A DNA stretch of 64,000 nucleotides from Dermatophilus congolensis (GTDB lineage Bacteria; Actinomycetota; Actinomycetes; Actinomycetales; Dermatophilaceae), in assembly GCA_030538115.1 (NCBI GenBank), contig JAUNUP010000007.1, positions 130,705 through 194,704 of the forward strand, read 5' to 3'. Below the pieces are notes generated by a model. That model was not told the DNA's origin. It saw only the letters and a program-made list of their open reading frames with translations, and ran no database searches. Shown here piece by piece: positions 8,509-17,584 of this stretch (its first letter is position 1; every line of letters begins with the position of its first letter). The translations under genes were made by a program, and so were the position numbers.

Positions 8509-9221
8509 TGCCTCGCACCCCCGAGGACTCCCGCCGCTGGATGGAGCAGGGCACGGCCCTGTTCCTGAAGGCGGTGGACGGCCTGGCGGCGTCGGACTAC
8601 GACGTCACCACGGCCCTGGAGGGTTGGACGCGCAAGAACCTCGTGGGCCACGTGGCCCACAACGCCGAGGCACTGCGCAACCTCACCCGCTGGGCCGCTA
8701 CCGGGCAGGAGTCGCCGATGTACTCCTCGACCGCGCAGCGCAACGAGGACATCGCGGCCGCAGGCACTCGCGACGCGGGCGACCTGCACGACTTCGTCCA
8801 CGCCAGCGCGCAAGACCTCGCCTCCGACATGGCGGCGCTGAGCGATGACGCCTGGAACGCGAATGTCGTCACGGCACAGGGACGCACGGTGCCCTACACC
8901 GAGGTGCCGTGGATGCGTACGCGCGAAGTCATGGTTCACGCGGTCGACCTCGGCACCGGCGTCACGTTCGCCGACCTGCCCGCCGACTTCAACGCCGCCC
9001 TGTGCGACGACATCGTCGGCAAGCGGAGCAACGCACCCGGCCCCGCCGTGCGCGTCACCCCCTCCGACGTAGACGCGACGTGGGAACTGCCCGGCGAGGG
9101 CGAGCCCACGGTCGTCACCGGAACCCTCGCCGCCGTCACCGCCTGGCTCGCCGGGCGCGGCGACTCCGGCGTGAGCACCAGCGACGGATCAGCACTTCCC
9201 ACCCTCCCGGCCTGGCTCTGA
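8508..9221 (+). CDS. Mycothiol-dependent maleylpyruvate isomerase
   Basis: 237 residues of the DinB-like four-helix MDMPI family. It isomerises maleylpyruvate to fumarylpyruvate using mycothiol, the actinobacterial thiol. The zinc triad is visible: His51 in GHVAHNAEAL, and Glu140 and His144 in TREVMVHAVDL, matching the Corynebacterium glutamicum enzyme. A C-terminal domain follows with VTGTLAAVTAWLAGR. Its start overlaps the hydrolase stop (TGATG). Its presence implies that the organism makes mycothiol, which supports an actinobacterial origin. Confidence 0.92.
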   Translation: MPRTPEDSRRWMEQGTALFLKAVDGLAASDYDVTTALEGWTRKNLVGHVAHNAEALRNLTRWAATGQESPMYSSTAQRNEDIAAAGTRDAGDLHDFVHASAQDLASDMAALSDDAWNANVVTAQGRTVPYTEVPWMRTREVMVHAVDLGTGVTFADLPADFNAALCDDIVGKRSNAPGPAVRVTPSDVDATWELPGEGEPTVVTGTLAAVTAWLAGRGDSGVSTSDGSALPTLPAWL

Positions 9222-9246
9222 CCGGCGACACGTCAAAGGAGACGAA

Positions 9247-10581
9247 ATGAGCGAAGCACCTGCTCACCAAGTGATGACCACGGTCGAGTCGTCGGCCGCC
9301 GGGCCGGTCGATGTCGTCGTCGTCGGTGGCGGTATCGGTGGCCTGTCCAACGCGCTCTCACTGACCCAGAAGGGCCTCAAGGTGCGCGTGTACGAGCAGG
9401 CCCCCGCGTTCGGCGAGGTCGGCGCGGGCCTGCAGATCGCGCCGAACTGCACCCGCATCCTCAACCACTGGGGTCTGCTCGAGGAGGTCAAGAGCCTCGG
9501 CGTGCTGCCGAACAACATGATCATGTTCGACGCCGTCGACGGTGAAGAGATCACCCGCCTCGACCTCAAGCACCTTGAGGAGAAGTACGGCTTTCCGTAC
9601 ATGGTGATCCACCGTTCCGACCTGCACGGCACCCTGCTGCGGGCCTGCCAGAAGGCGGGAGTCGACTTCGTCACCAACGCCCGCTGCGTCGGCTACGAGA
9701 ACACCGACAAGGGCGCCAAGGCGATCTTCGCCGACGGCACCGAGGCCGAGGCCGAGATCGTCATCGCGGCCGACGGCATGCACTCGGTGGCCCGCCCGCT
9801 GATCGTGCAGGACGAGCCTGTCTCGTCGGCATACGTCGCCTACCGCGCGGCCGTGCCGATCGACCAGGCCCGCGAGAACGGCATCCACGAAGACGCCGTC
9901 GTCGTCTACATCGGCCCTGGCCGCCACTTCGTGCAGTACCCGCTGCGCGGTGGCGAGATGTTCAACCAGGTCGCCGTGTTCCTCTCCCGCAAGGCTCTTG
10001 CGAACGAGGAGGACTGGGGCACACCCGACGAGATGGACGCCGCCTTCGAGGGTTCGTGCGAGCCCGTCGCCAAGGGTCTGCCGCTCATGTGGCGCGACCG
10101 CTGGTGGAGGATGTTCGACCGCGACCCGATCTTCAACTGGGTCAACGGCCGCATCCTGCTCACGGGCGACTCGGCGCACCCGCCGCTGCAGTACATGGCA
10201 CAGGGCGCGATCATGGCGATGGAAGACGCGTACGTGCTCTCCGAGCACGTCGCCAAGCAGTCGTTCACCGCTGCGGGCGAGGGCCGCGAGGCCGGCGAAC
10301 CGACGGGTATCGACTGGGACAAGGCCGCTGCCGCCTACAACGCGGTGCGTCCTGAGCACTGCCGCCGTGTTCTCTCCACCGGCCGTAGCTGGGGCGAGCT
10401 GTGGCACCTAGACGGTGAAATGCGCGACTGGCGTAACTCCGTGATGCGCGAGCGCGACACGTACGACTACTCGTTCATCGACTGGATCTACGGCCCGACG
10501 GCGCTCACGCCCGAGGAGGAGCCGGAGATGTTCACGCCGATCCCGTGGCCCGACCTGGACCGCGGCAACATCCCGAAGTGA
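9247..10581 (+). CDS. FAD-dependent 3-hydroxybenzoate 6-monooxygenase
   Basis: 444 residues of the class A flavoprotein hydroxylase family. FAD fingerprint VVVVGGGIGGLSNAL (about residues 23-37) and the second FAD motif ILLTGDSAHPPLQYMAQGA (about 302-320) are intact. The overall layout matches 3-hydroxybenzoate 6-hydroxylases of Rhodococcus and Corynebacterium, which feed 3-hydroxybenzoate into gentisate using NADH and O2. Salicylate 5-hydroxylation-type activity cannot be excluded. A near-consensus AAAGGAG site precedes ATG 9247; the gene lies 25 nt after the isomerase and ends the operon before a hairpin. Confidence 0.88.
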   Translation: MSEAPAHQVMTTVESSAAGPVDVVVVGGGIGGLSNALSLTQKGLKVRVYEQAPAFGEVGAGLQIAPNCTRILNHWGLLEEVKSLGVLPNNMIMFDAVDGEEITRLDLKHLEEKYGFPYMVIHRSDLHGTLLRACQKAGVDFVTNARCVGYENTDKGAKAIFADGTEAEAEIVIAADGMHSVARPLIVQDEPVSSAYVAYRAAVPIDQARENGIHEDAVVVYIGPGRHFVQYPLRGGEMFNQVAVFLSRKALANEEDWGTPDEMDAAFEGSCEPVAKGLPLMWRDRWWRMFDRDPIFNWVNGRILLTGDSAHPPLQYMAQGAIMAMEDAYVLSEHVAKQSFTAAGEGREAGEPTGIDWDKAAAAYNAVRPEHCRRVLSTGRSWGELWHLDGEMRDWRNSVMRERDTYDYSFIDWIYGPTALTPEEEPEMFTPIPWPDLDRGNIPK

Positions 10582-10618
10582 CCGGAGCCCCTGAGGGCTG
10601 AGCCGCTTGGCGGCTTCT

Positions 10619-10650
10619 AATGGGGAGGGTGGGCGACCACCCTCCCCATT
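10619..10650 (+). terminator. Terminator of gentisate operon
   Basis: Perfect 14-bp stem AATGGGGAGGGTGG / CCACCCTCCCCATT (10619-10632 with 10637-10650), 4-nt loop GCGA, 38 nt after the monooxygenase stop. Confidence 0.75.
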
Positions 10651-10854
10651 GCTGTGCCTCGTGCGCACGGGTGGCGGCTCGCCTGGTGGCGGGTGGGTGT
10701 CTCACGTTTTCGCTGATCGTGGAATAGGCGATCTACTCACGGCATTATGCGTTCCATCACGTCACGTTCAGCTTTCCAGCGTGTGCGGTCGCCATCCGTC
10801 ACCCTGGTTCTGGCGCAGACGTACTGGGCGTACCGGCATTGGCAAGGAGCAGGA

Positions 10855-11712
10855 ATGAAGAACGTGGCCGACGAGCAGGTGTGGGAGACGATCCGCAGCG
10901 ACGCTCTCCGTGACGCTACTCACGAGCGGGCCCTGGCGGGATTTCTGCACAACAGCATCCTGCGGCACGCCTCTCTGGCGGAGTCGCTGAGCCACCTGCT
11001 CTCCGCGAAGCTCGAGAACCCGGCGGTCAGCGCGATGGTGCTGCGCGACCTCGTGCGTGAGGCGATCGACGCCGATCCGAACATCGTGCTCTCCGCGACC
11101 GCCGACCTGCACGCCATCGTCACCCGCGACCCGGCCTGCCGCGGCTACTCCGACCCGCTGCTGTACTACAAGGGCTTCCACGCCGTGCAGTCGTACCGGG
11201 TCGCCAACCACTACTGGCTCAACGGCCGCCAGCCGCTGGCGCTGTACCTGCAGAACCGCATCTCCGAGGTCTTCGCGGTCGATATCCACCCGGGTGCGCG
11301 CATCGGCAAGGGTGTCATGTTCGACCACGCGACCAGCGTCGTCATCGGCGAGACCGCCGTGATCGAAGACGACTTCTCGATGCTGCACGAGGTGACCCTC
11401 GGCGGTACCGGCAAGGAGGGTGGCGACCGTCACCCGAAGATCGGCCGCGGTGTGATGATCGGCGCGGGCGCGAAGATCCTCGGCAACATCAAGGTCGGCG
11501 AGGGCGCCAAGATCGGCGCGGGCTCGGTCGTGCTCTCCGAGGTGCCGCCGCACACGACGGTCGCGGGTGTGCCCGCACGTCCGGTCTCGTTCCCGGCCAG
11601 CGCCTTCCCTGCCCTCGACATGGACCAGTCCTTCGGCACCGGCGACCTGCTCGACGGCTTCAGCGAAGAAGCCTGGGCCCGTCTGGCAGAATCCCGCCCC
11701 ACCGACGGCTGA
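10855..11712 (+). CDS. cysE: Serine O-acetyltransferase
   Basis: 285 residues, the long E. coli-like form with a helical N-terminal SAT domain (about 1-140) and a left-handed beta-helix of hexapeptide repeats (about 140-255). Key blocks: YYKGFHAVQSYRVANHYW, AVDIHPGARIGKGVMFDHAT, EDDFSMLHEVTLGGTGKEGG, DRHPKIGRGVMIGAGAKILG and VAGVPARPVS. It makes O-acetylserine from serine and acetyl-CoA for cysteine, hence mycothiol, synthesis. ATG 10855 follows AAGGAG by 5 nt; an earlier in-frame ATG at 10747 lacks this and gives a nonconserved extension. No cysK is adjacent. Confidence 0.93.
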   Translation: MKNVADEQVWETIRSDALRDATHERALAGFLHNSILRHASLAESLSHLLSAKLENPAVSAMVLRDLVREAIDADPNIVLSATADLHAIVTRDPACRGYSDPLLYYKGFHAVQSYRVANHYWLNGRQPLALYLQNRISEVFAVDIHPGARIGKGVMFDHATSVVIGETAVIEDDFSMLHEVTLGGTGKEGGDRHPKIGRGVMIGAGAKILGNIKVGEGAKIGAGSVVLSEVPPHTTVAGVPARPVSFPASAFPALDMDQSFGTGDLLDGFSEEAWARLAESRPTDG

Positions 11713-11722
11713 CGCGCACGGC

Positions 11723-11765
11723 ATGAGTGAGGGGCGGACCACCTGATGGTCCGCCCCTCACTCAT
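11723..11765. terminator. Bidirectional terminator between cysE and protease
   Basis: Perfect 19-bp stem (11723-11741 with 11747-11765), 5-nt loop. The right arm also runs close to the stop of the convergent protease gene. Confidence 0.8.
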
Positions 11766-11769
11766 GCAC

Positions 11770-12618
11770 TCACTTGATCTTGAGGCCCCAGTTGTCGAGG
11801 GCGAGCTTGGCGGGGACCCAGGCCATCCAGACGCCGTCTTCTGTGCTCTCGCTGACGATGCCGACCGCGCGGCCCTGGCTGTCGACCACGAGTCCGCCCG
11901 AGTCACCGGGACGGGCTGCCATGCGCTTGGCCGGAGCCTTGCCGTAAACGAGGCCCGCAGCCTTCTGCTTGTCGGTGATCGGCTGCACCGTGATACCGCA
12001 GACCGTGCCCGACCGGTACCCGTGCTGGCAGACCTTCGTGCCCGGCACCGCGTCTGCCACACCCTTGATCGTGATGACCTTGTTCTTGCCCGAGCGAACC
12101 GCCCAGACCCGCTCTGCCACCGTGCGCGTCGTCTCGACCGCGGCGATGTCGTACGTCTTCGAGACGCCCGCGACCTTGCCGATCGCCCTGCGGGTACCGG
12201 CGTTCCACGCGGTGTAGATGGTCTCGTTGCGGGCTCCGCAGTGGCCCGCGAAAACGATGAACTCGCGATCACCCTTCACGGCCGGCAGACCCGCAGTGCA
12301 CTCGTAGCCCGCGGTCTTGCCCGAGCCGTTCTTCGTGCCCTTGCGAGAGACCGGAACACCCGAGATCAGCGCGCCGGTGGCCGCGCGGCGGGCATCGGCC
12401 ACGGGTGCCATCGGCAGGCTCGGCGCCGCTGCAATACCGGAGGAGAGACCTACGGGCATCCAGCTCTCGAGCGACTCGACCTCCGGCTGTACTGCCTCGC
12501 CGACGACCGGCTGCGTCGCTGCACTCGCCGAGGTCTGCGCCGTACTGAAGACAGCGGGAGCCGCAACCGAAGCGGCGAGCGCGAGTGCAGCGACGGCGGA
12601 GAACAAACGGTGACACAT
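11770..12618 (-). CDS. Secreted S1 family (trypsin-like) serine protease
   Basis: 282 residues. N-terminal signal peptide (Met1 to about Ala34, ending ASAA) and a short propeptide-like stretch, then a chymotrypsin-fold domain. The catalytic triad is readable: His126 in FAGHCG, Asp157 in TYDIAAVE, Ser240 in RPGDSGG. Cys107/Cys127 and Cys197/Cys207 are placed for two disulfides, as in streptogrisin-like proteases. It should be exported and cleave extracellular protein; specificity is unknown. It is a single gene, convergent with cysE. Confidence 0.85.
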   Translation of the reverse strand: MCHRLFSAVAALALAASVAAPAVFSTAQTSASAATQPVVGEAVQPEVESLESWMPVGLSSGIAAAPSLPMAPVADARRAATGALISGVPVSRKGTKNGSGKTAGYECTAGLPAVKGDREFIVFAGHCGARNETIYTAWNAGTRRAIGKVAGVSKTYDIAAVETTRTVAERVWAVRSGKNKVITIKGVADAVPGTKVCQHGYRSGTVCGITVQPITDKQKAAGLVYGKAPAKRMAARPGDSGGLVVDSQGRAVGIVSESTEDGVWMAWVPAKLALDNWGLKIK

Positions 12619-12823
12619 GACAGACCTCGGTCGAACCAGGAACGGGAGGGTGGAATGTCACTTCACCGTACGACCCGACACCGGCTGTGACCGGCACCGA
12701 TACACACAACTGTGCGCGTTTGCGCAGGTCGATGCCGGTTGGACACAAGACCGTCATCCCGACGTGACCTGGGGGTCCGGATGGCGGACCGGGCGATACC
12801 ACTCCCGCGCAGCCCCGGCCCTG

Positions 12824-14329
12824 TCAGTCGTTCTGGGGGAAGCCCAGGTTGAGGCCTCCGTGGCTCGGGTCGAGCCAGCGCTGGGTGACCGCCTTGGTGC
12901 GGGTGAAGAAGTGCACGCCCTCCATGCCGTGGGCGTGGGTGTCGCCGAACAGCGACGACTTCCAGCCGCCGAAGCTGTAGTACGCCATCGGAGTGGGGAT
13001 CGGCACGTTGATGCCGACCATGCCGACCTGAACCTCGTGCTGGAAGCGCCGGGCCGCGCCTCCGTCGTTGGTGAAGATCGTCGTGCCGTTGCCGAAGGCG
13101 TTGGCGTTAATGAGGTCGAGGCCCTCGTCGTACGACTTCACGCGCACGACCGAGAGCACGGGGCCGAAGATCTCGTCGGTGTAGATCGACATCTGCGGGC
13201 TGACGTTGTCGAACAGCGTCGGGAGAACGAAGAAGCCGTCCTTCGAGCCGCCCTTCCAGTCGCCCTGACGGCCGTCGACCACGAGGGTCGCGCCCGCGGC
13301 CTCGCCCGCGTCGATGTAGCCCTTCACCTTATCGCGGTGCGCGCCGGTGACGACCGGGCCCATGTCGACGCCGTCGACCATGCCCTCTCCGACGTTCAGC
13401 CTGGCCATGCGTTCGGTGATCTTGGCGATGAGCTCGTCGGCGATCGTGTCGACGGCGAGCAGCGCGGAGATGGCCATGCAGCGCTCCCCGGCGGCACCGA
13501 ATCCGGCGTTGACGGCGGCGTCGGCGGCGAGGTCGAGGTCGGCGTCGGGCAGCACGAGCATGTGATTCTTCGCTCCGCCGAGGGCCTGGACGCGCTTGCC
13601 GGCCAGGGTGCCGGTCTCGTACACGTACCGCGCGATCGGGGTGGAGCCGACGAACGAGATCGACGCGATCTGGGGGCTGTTCAGTAGCGCGTCGACGGCC
13701 TCCTTGTCGCCGTGCACCACGTTCATCACGCCGTCGGGCAGCCCGGCCTCGCGCCACAGGTCGGCGATGAGGTTGACGGCCGACGGGTCTTTCTCGCTCG
13801 GCTTGATGACGACGGAGTTGCCGCACGCGATCGCGACCGGTACGAACCACAGCGGAACCATGGCCGGAAAGTTGAACGGCGAGATGACCCCGACCACGCC
13901 GAGGGGCTGCAGGATCGAGTAGGCGTCGATGTTGGTCGAGACGTTCTCGGAGTACCCGCCCTTGAGGATGTGCCCGATGCCGCACGCGAATTCGACGACC
14001 TCGAGGCCGCGGTTGATCTCGCCGACCGCGTCGGGGTAGGTCTTGCCGTGCTCGGCGACGATGGCCTTGGCGATCTCGCCCTTGCGGGCCTCGAGCAGCT
14101 CGCGGAACGCGAACAGGATGCGGGTGCGCCTGGCGATGGAGGCGCTACCCCACTCCTTCTGCGCCTCGGCCGCGCGGGCGACGACCTCGTTCACCAGCTC
14201 GGTGGAGGCGAAGTCGACGCGGCCGGTGACCTCACCTGTGGCGGGGTTGTAGACGTCTCCCGCGCGCTCGACGGTGCCCTCCCAGGAGGAGTGGCCGATC
14301 AGGTGGGTGATGCGGGTGGGGGTGCTCAT
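12824..14329 (-). CDS. iolA: CoA-acylating (methyl)malonate-semialdehyde dehydrogenase
   Basis: 501 residues of the ALDH superfamily, MmsA/IolA group. Family marks: VISPFNFPAMVPLWFVP, GGAKNHMLVLPDAD, catalytic Cys in GAAGERCMAISALL, and NPSHGG-like DPSHGG near the end. It oxidises malonate or methylmalonate semialdehyde with CoA and NAD+ to acetyl- or propionyl-CoA. The iolC gene directly upstream favours a role in inositol breakdown (IolA); the valine pathway (MmsA) is the alternative. ATG 14329 follows AAAGAGA; the longer upstream reading is Arg-rich and overlaps iolC, so it is rejected. Confidence 0.9.
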   Translation of the reverse strand: MSTPTRITHLIGHSSWEGTVERAGDVYNPATGEVTGRVDFASTELVNEVVARAAEAQKEWGSASIARRTRILFAFRELLEARKGEIAKAIVAEHGKTYPDAVGEINRGLEVVEFACGIGHILKGGYSENVSTNIDAYSILQPLGVVGVISPFNFPAMVPLWFVPVAIACGNSVVIKPSEKDPSAVNLIADLWREAGLPDGVMNVVHGDKEAVDALLNSPQIASISFVGSTPIARYVYETGTLAGKRVQALGGAKNHMLVLPDADLDLAADAAVNAGFGAAGERCMAISALLAVDTIADELIAKITERMARLNVGEGMVDGVDMGPVVTGAHRDKVKGYIDAGEAAGATLVVDGRQGDWKGGSKDGFFVLPTLFDNVSPQMSIYTDEIFGPVLSVVRVKSYDEGLDLINANAFGNGTTIFTNDGGAARRFQHEVQVGMVGINVPIPTPMAYYSFGGWKSSLFGDTHAHGMEGVHFFTRTKAVTQRWLDPSHGGLNLGFPQND

Positions 14330-14400
14330 GGCGTCTCTTTCGTGCGGGTCGCAGGTTGGGGGTGCAGGTACAGGTGCGGTGAATCGGGTGGATGCGTCGC

Positions 14401-15360
14401 TCAGGTGAAGCCCAAGGAGGCGAGAAAGGCGTCGAGTTCGGCGACGTCGGGCATGGCGGGGCTGCATTCGAGTCGGGTGGCGACGAGGGCACCGGCCGCG
14501 TTGGCGAGTGTGACGAGCCACTCCAGCGGCAGCCCTTCGAGGAGGCCGTGGCAAAGGGCGCCCCCGAACGCGTCGCCCGCTCCCAGTCCGTTGAGGGTGT
14601 CGACCCGGATCGGTGGCACGACGACCGACTCGTCGCGGGTCATCGCGAGCACCCCCTCCGGGCCCTGCTTGACCACGGCCAGCTCGACTCCGCGGTCGAG
14701 CAGCGCACGGGCGGCCCGTTGCGGATCGCTCTCTCCCACCGCGACCTCGCACTCCTGCCGGTTGCCGATGGCGATCGTGCAGTGCTCCAGCCCGATGCTC
14801 GCGGCTTCACGGGCGGAGTCGAGGTCGGGCCAGAACATCGGCCGGTAGTCGAGGTCGAGCACGGTCATCGGTGCACGACCGCGGGCCTGCCAGGCGGCGA
14901 CATGAGCGTCGCGGCTGGGCTGCGCGGCCAGACCGGTGAGGGTCGACCAGTAGACGCGCGCCTCGCGTACGACCTCCGCCGGGATCTCGGAAGGTTCGAT
15001 GCACAGGTCGGGCGCCTTGGGAAAGCGGTAGAAGTACAGCGGAAAGTCGTCGGGCGGAAAGATCTCGCAGAACGTCACGGGGGTGAGCAGGTCGGGCACG
15101 TCGGTGACCCACGTATCGTCGACGCCGTATCCGCGCAGTTCACGGTGCAGAAAGCGACCGAACGGGTCGTCACCTGTGCGGCTGATGAGGGCGGAGCGGT
15201 GGCCGAGCCGGGCAGCCGCGACCGCCACGTTGGCGGCGCTGCCACCGAGGTACTTGCCGAACGTCTCGACGTCTTCGAGCCCGACGCCCACCTGCAGGGG
15301 GTACACGTCGACTCCGATGCGTCCGATCGTGACGAGGTCGAACGGCATGTGCCGGGACAT
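14401..15360 (-). CDS. iolC: 5-dehydro-2-deoxygluconokinase (PfkB family)
   Basis: 319 residues of the ribokinase/PfkB family. The N-terminal run TIGRIGVDVYPLQ, then GVGLEDVETFGKYLGGSAAN, is characteristic of IolC. The PfkB anion-hole and catalytic motif is present as LNGLGAGDAFGGAL. It phosphorylates 5-dehydro-2-deoxygluconate in myo-inositol catabolism. It sits 71 nt upstream of iolA on the same strand and is divergent from a GntR regulator. The rest of the iol pathway (iolB, D, E, G) is not in the window. ATG 15360 keeps four residues before the alternative Met; a GAGGGA site lies about 10 nt upstream. Confidence 0.9.
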   Translation of the reverse strand: MSRHMPFDLVTIGRIGVDVYPLQVGVGLEDVETFGKYLGGSAANVAVAAARLGHRSALISRTGDDPFGRFLHRELRGYGVDDTWVTDVPDLLTPVTFCEIFPPDDFPLYFYRFPKAPDLCIEPSEIPAEVVREARVYWSTLTGLAAQPSRDAHVAAWQARGRAPMTVLDLDYRPMFWPDLDSAREAASIGLEHCTIAIGNRQECEVAVGESDPQRAARALLDRGVELAVVKQGPEGVLAMTRDESVVVPPIRVDTLNGLGAGDAFGGALCHGLLEGLPLEWLVTLANAAGALVATRLECSPAMPDVAELDAFLASLGFT

Positions 15361-15441
15361 GATGGCGCTTCCCTCTCTCTCGGGGACGTGCGTCGGGCCG
15401 CCTCCAGCCTCTCGCACGCACAGACACAGTGTCAACAGTTT

Positions 15442-15480
15442 GTAAGGACATTTGGACGTGCAGACTATTGCACTAATTGT
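15442..15480. promoter_or_regulatory. Operator candidate between iolC and GntR regulator
   Basis: The divergent intergenic region holds a perfect GTGCA-N6-TGCAC inverted repeat (15458-15462 with 15469-15473) flanked by GGACATT at 15446-15452 and AATTGTCC at 15475-15482, which are also nearly inverted. Nested symmetry suits a dimeric GntR-type repressor controlling both directions. Inferred only. Confidence 0.4.
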
Positions 15481-15496
15481 CCGCTAACCTGCAGGG

Positions 15497-16234
15497 ATGA
15501 CGCAGCTCGACGTTCGGATCGACCGGTCATCTCCGGTACCGCTGTACCACCAGCTCGCTGAGCAGCTCACGCAGGCCATCGAAGACGGCACGCTCAAGCC
15601 GGGCGATCCGTTCGAGAACGAACTGTCTATCGCCGACCGCCTCGCCCTGTCGCGTCCGACCGTGCGGCGAGCCATCGGAGAACTCGTCTCGCGAGGCCTG
15701 CTCGTGCGCCGCCGCGGGGTGGGCACGACGGTCGCGAACCGCGTGGTGCACCGCCGCGACGAACTGACCAGCCTCTACGACGACCTCGAGCGCACCAACC
15801 GCGAACCCCGCACCGAGGTGCTCGGATTCGACACTGCGGCCGAGAACGAGAAGATGGCCGCGATCCTGCAAGTCGAGCCGAGCACGCCTCTCGTACTGAT
15901 CGAGCGGCTCCGCTACGCCGGAGACGAACCGCTGGCCCTGATGACCAACTGGCTGCCCCCCTCCTACGCCGACATCACGAAGGAGGAGCTCGCCGAGCAC
16001 GGCCTCTACGCCCTGTTGCGGCAGCGCGGAGCCCGACCGATCGTGGCCCACCAGACCATTGGCGCACGCGCCGCGACCGCGCAGGAGCGCCGGCTGCTCG
16101 GCACCGGCAAGTCCGTACCGCTGCTGACGATGGTGCGCCACGCCTACGCGGCCGACGGAACACCCATCGAGGTCGGCGACCACTGTTACCGCGCAGATCA
16201 GTACGCATTCGACATCACCGTGCGCGAGAGCTGA
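15497..16234 (+). CDS. GntR/HutC family transcriptional regulator
   Basis: 245 residues: an N-terminal winged helix (PLYHQLAEQLTQAIEDG, then LSIADRLALSRPTVRRAIGE) followed from about residue 95 by a UTRA ligand-binding domain (LVLIERLRYAGDEPLALMTN). It is divergent from iolC with 136 nt between starts, so it probably controls the iolC-iolA operon, by analogy with GntR-type IolR of Corynebacterium; the ligand is unknown. TAACCT at 15485-15490, only 6 nt before the ATG, suggests a leaderless or near-leaderless transcript. Confidence 0.88.
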   Translation: MTQLDVRIDRSSPVPLYHQLAEQLTQAIEDGTLKPGDPFENELSIADRLALSRPTVRRAIGELVSRGLLVRRRGVGTTVANRVVHRRDELTSLYDDLERTNREPRTEVLGFDTAAENEKMAAILQVEPSTPLVLIERLRYAGDEPLALMTNWLPPSYADITKEELAEHGLYALLRQRGARPIVAHQTIGARAATAQERRLLGTGKSVPLLTMVRHAYAADGTPIEVGDHCYRADQYAFDITVRES

Positions 16235-16255
16235 CCGCGCCCTGAAGAACACGCC

Positions 16256-17146
16256 TCACGCGAACATGAGATACGTGCCGGAGGCGAGCGCCACGAGCAG
16301 GATCGTCCACTCGAAGACCGGGCGCGGGATGTGCACGATGAGCATCCGGCCGATCACCGCTCCGGCCACGATCGCCGGGATGAGGCTGAGGATCAGCGGC
16401 ATTCGCGACGGCTGCACGAGCCCGAGCGTCAGGCTGACCGGCAGCTTGATGAGGTTGACCGTGAAGAAGAACCACGCGAACGTACCGACGAATTTGATGA
16501 CCCCGAGGTCGGCGCGCAGCAGATAGAGCGCCATCACCGGACCGCCGGCGTTGGCGACCATCGTCGTGAACCCGGCCATCGTGCCGAACACCTTGCCGCG
16601 GCCTCCCCTGTGATCCGGAGAGGGCGCGGGCGTGGCAGGTGGGCTCTCGACTGCGTCGACTGTGTCGCCAGTCTCCGCTGTGTCGGCGTCCACCACGTCG
16701 CGCCCCGCCTGGTACCCGCCGTCGTGCCGCGTCGTTCGGCGGGCTTGGCGCTCCCGACGCATGCGACGCATGCGGCGCAGTCGCTGCACCAGCTCAATCA
16801 GCGACATCCCGACGATGATGCCGCCGATGGCGGGCTTGAGCCAGGCGGTCGGCGCGTAGGCGAGAAACACCGCTCCGACGGCGACACCGACGACGACGGG
16901 TACGACGAGGCGCGCGAGCAGTGGAAAGTCGCCGTGCTTGCGATAGGTCCAGATGGCGATGAGGTCGCCCAGCATCAGCAGCACCAGCAGCACGCCGGTC
17001 GATTCACGGGTGGGCAGTACCAGCGCGAAGATCGCCACCGAGACGGTGACGGCTCCCCCGATGGCGGCCTTGCTGAACCCGACGATCGCGGCGCCGAGGG
17101 CAAGCAGCGCCCAGCTCGCGGCATCGACACCCAGCTCCCACGTCAC
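16256..17146 (-). CDS. TauE/SafE family sulfite/organic-acid permease
   Basis: About 296 residues from GTG 17146. The first TM is WALLALGAAIVGFSKAAIGG with the family motif GFSK, and a second half begins FGTMAGFTTMVANAGGPVMA, the paired TauE repeat. Between the halves lies an unusually long hydrophilic linker (about 70 residues: an Arg/Met-rich stretch, then Asp/Thr/Pro-rich) with no counterpart in short family members. Substrate unknown. The start is uncertain: GTG 17146 places TM1 at the usual distance, while an ATG at 17239 would add 31 nonconserved residues without a ribosome site. Confidence 0.8.
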   Translation of the reverse strand: MTWELGVDAASWALLALGAAIVGFSKAAIGGAVTVSVAIFALVLPTRESTGVLLVLLMLGDLIAIWTYRKHGDFPLLARLVVPVVVGVAVGAVFLAYAPTAWLKPAIGGIIVGMSLIELVQRLRRMRRMRRERQARRTTRHDGGYQAGRDVVDADTAETGDTVDAVESPPATPAPSPDHRGGRGKVFGTMAGFTTMVANAGGPVMALYLLRADLGVIKFVGTFAWFFFTVNLIKLPVSLTLGLVQPSRMPLILSLIPAIVAGAVIGRMLIVHIPRPVFEWTILLVALASGTYLMFA

Positions 17147-17294
17147 GCGCCCATTGTGCTGGTAGATCTCGCACCTGCCGAACGGAGTCGAGCGGGACTG
17201 ACTGGCCCGATCCGGCCCGTCGTCCACAACCCCGGCCATCTGCTGCAGTCGTCAAGACTTCTGTGGATGGCCGGGAGGGGGCCGGTGTTCGACG

Positions 17295-17584
17295 CGTAAC
17301 GATGGCGGGCATGCCGAGTCAGGAGGCACCATGGTCACCATGTCGACCACGTCACGTCCGCCGGCGCACGGCCCAGCCGCCGCGCGCGAGCCGGCGTGGC
17401 TACCCGCAGGCCGGGGCCAGCCCGTCACCCAGAACGACCTCGAAGCGACCCCCTGGTACGGAAAACGCGTCGAGGCCGTCGACGGAGCCGTACACATCAG
17501 CCCCTTCACACGCGTGCAACGCGACGAACTGCCTGACGACGGGCGACGCCACGAGCTGCTCGACGGCACACTCGTCATGAGCCC
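17295..17584 (+). repeat. Direct repeat copy 1 (5' half of Uma2 gene)
   Basis: 290 nt identical, base for base, to 18734-19023, covering the ribosome site and the first 84 codons of each Uma2 gene. A further near-identical stretch of about 30 nt begins at 17246, matching 18684. Confidence 0.95.
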
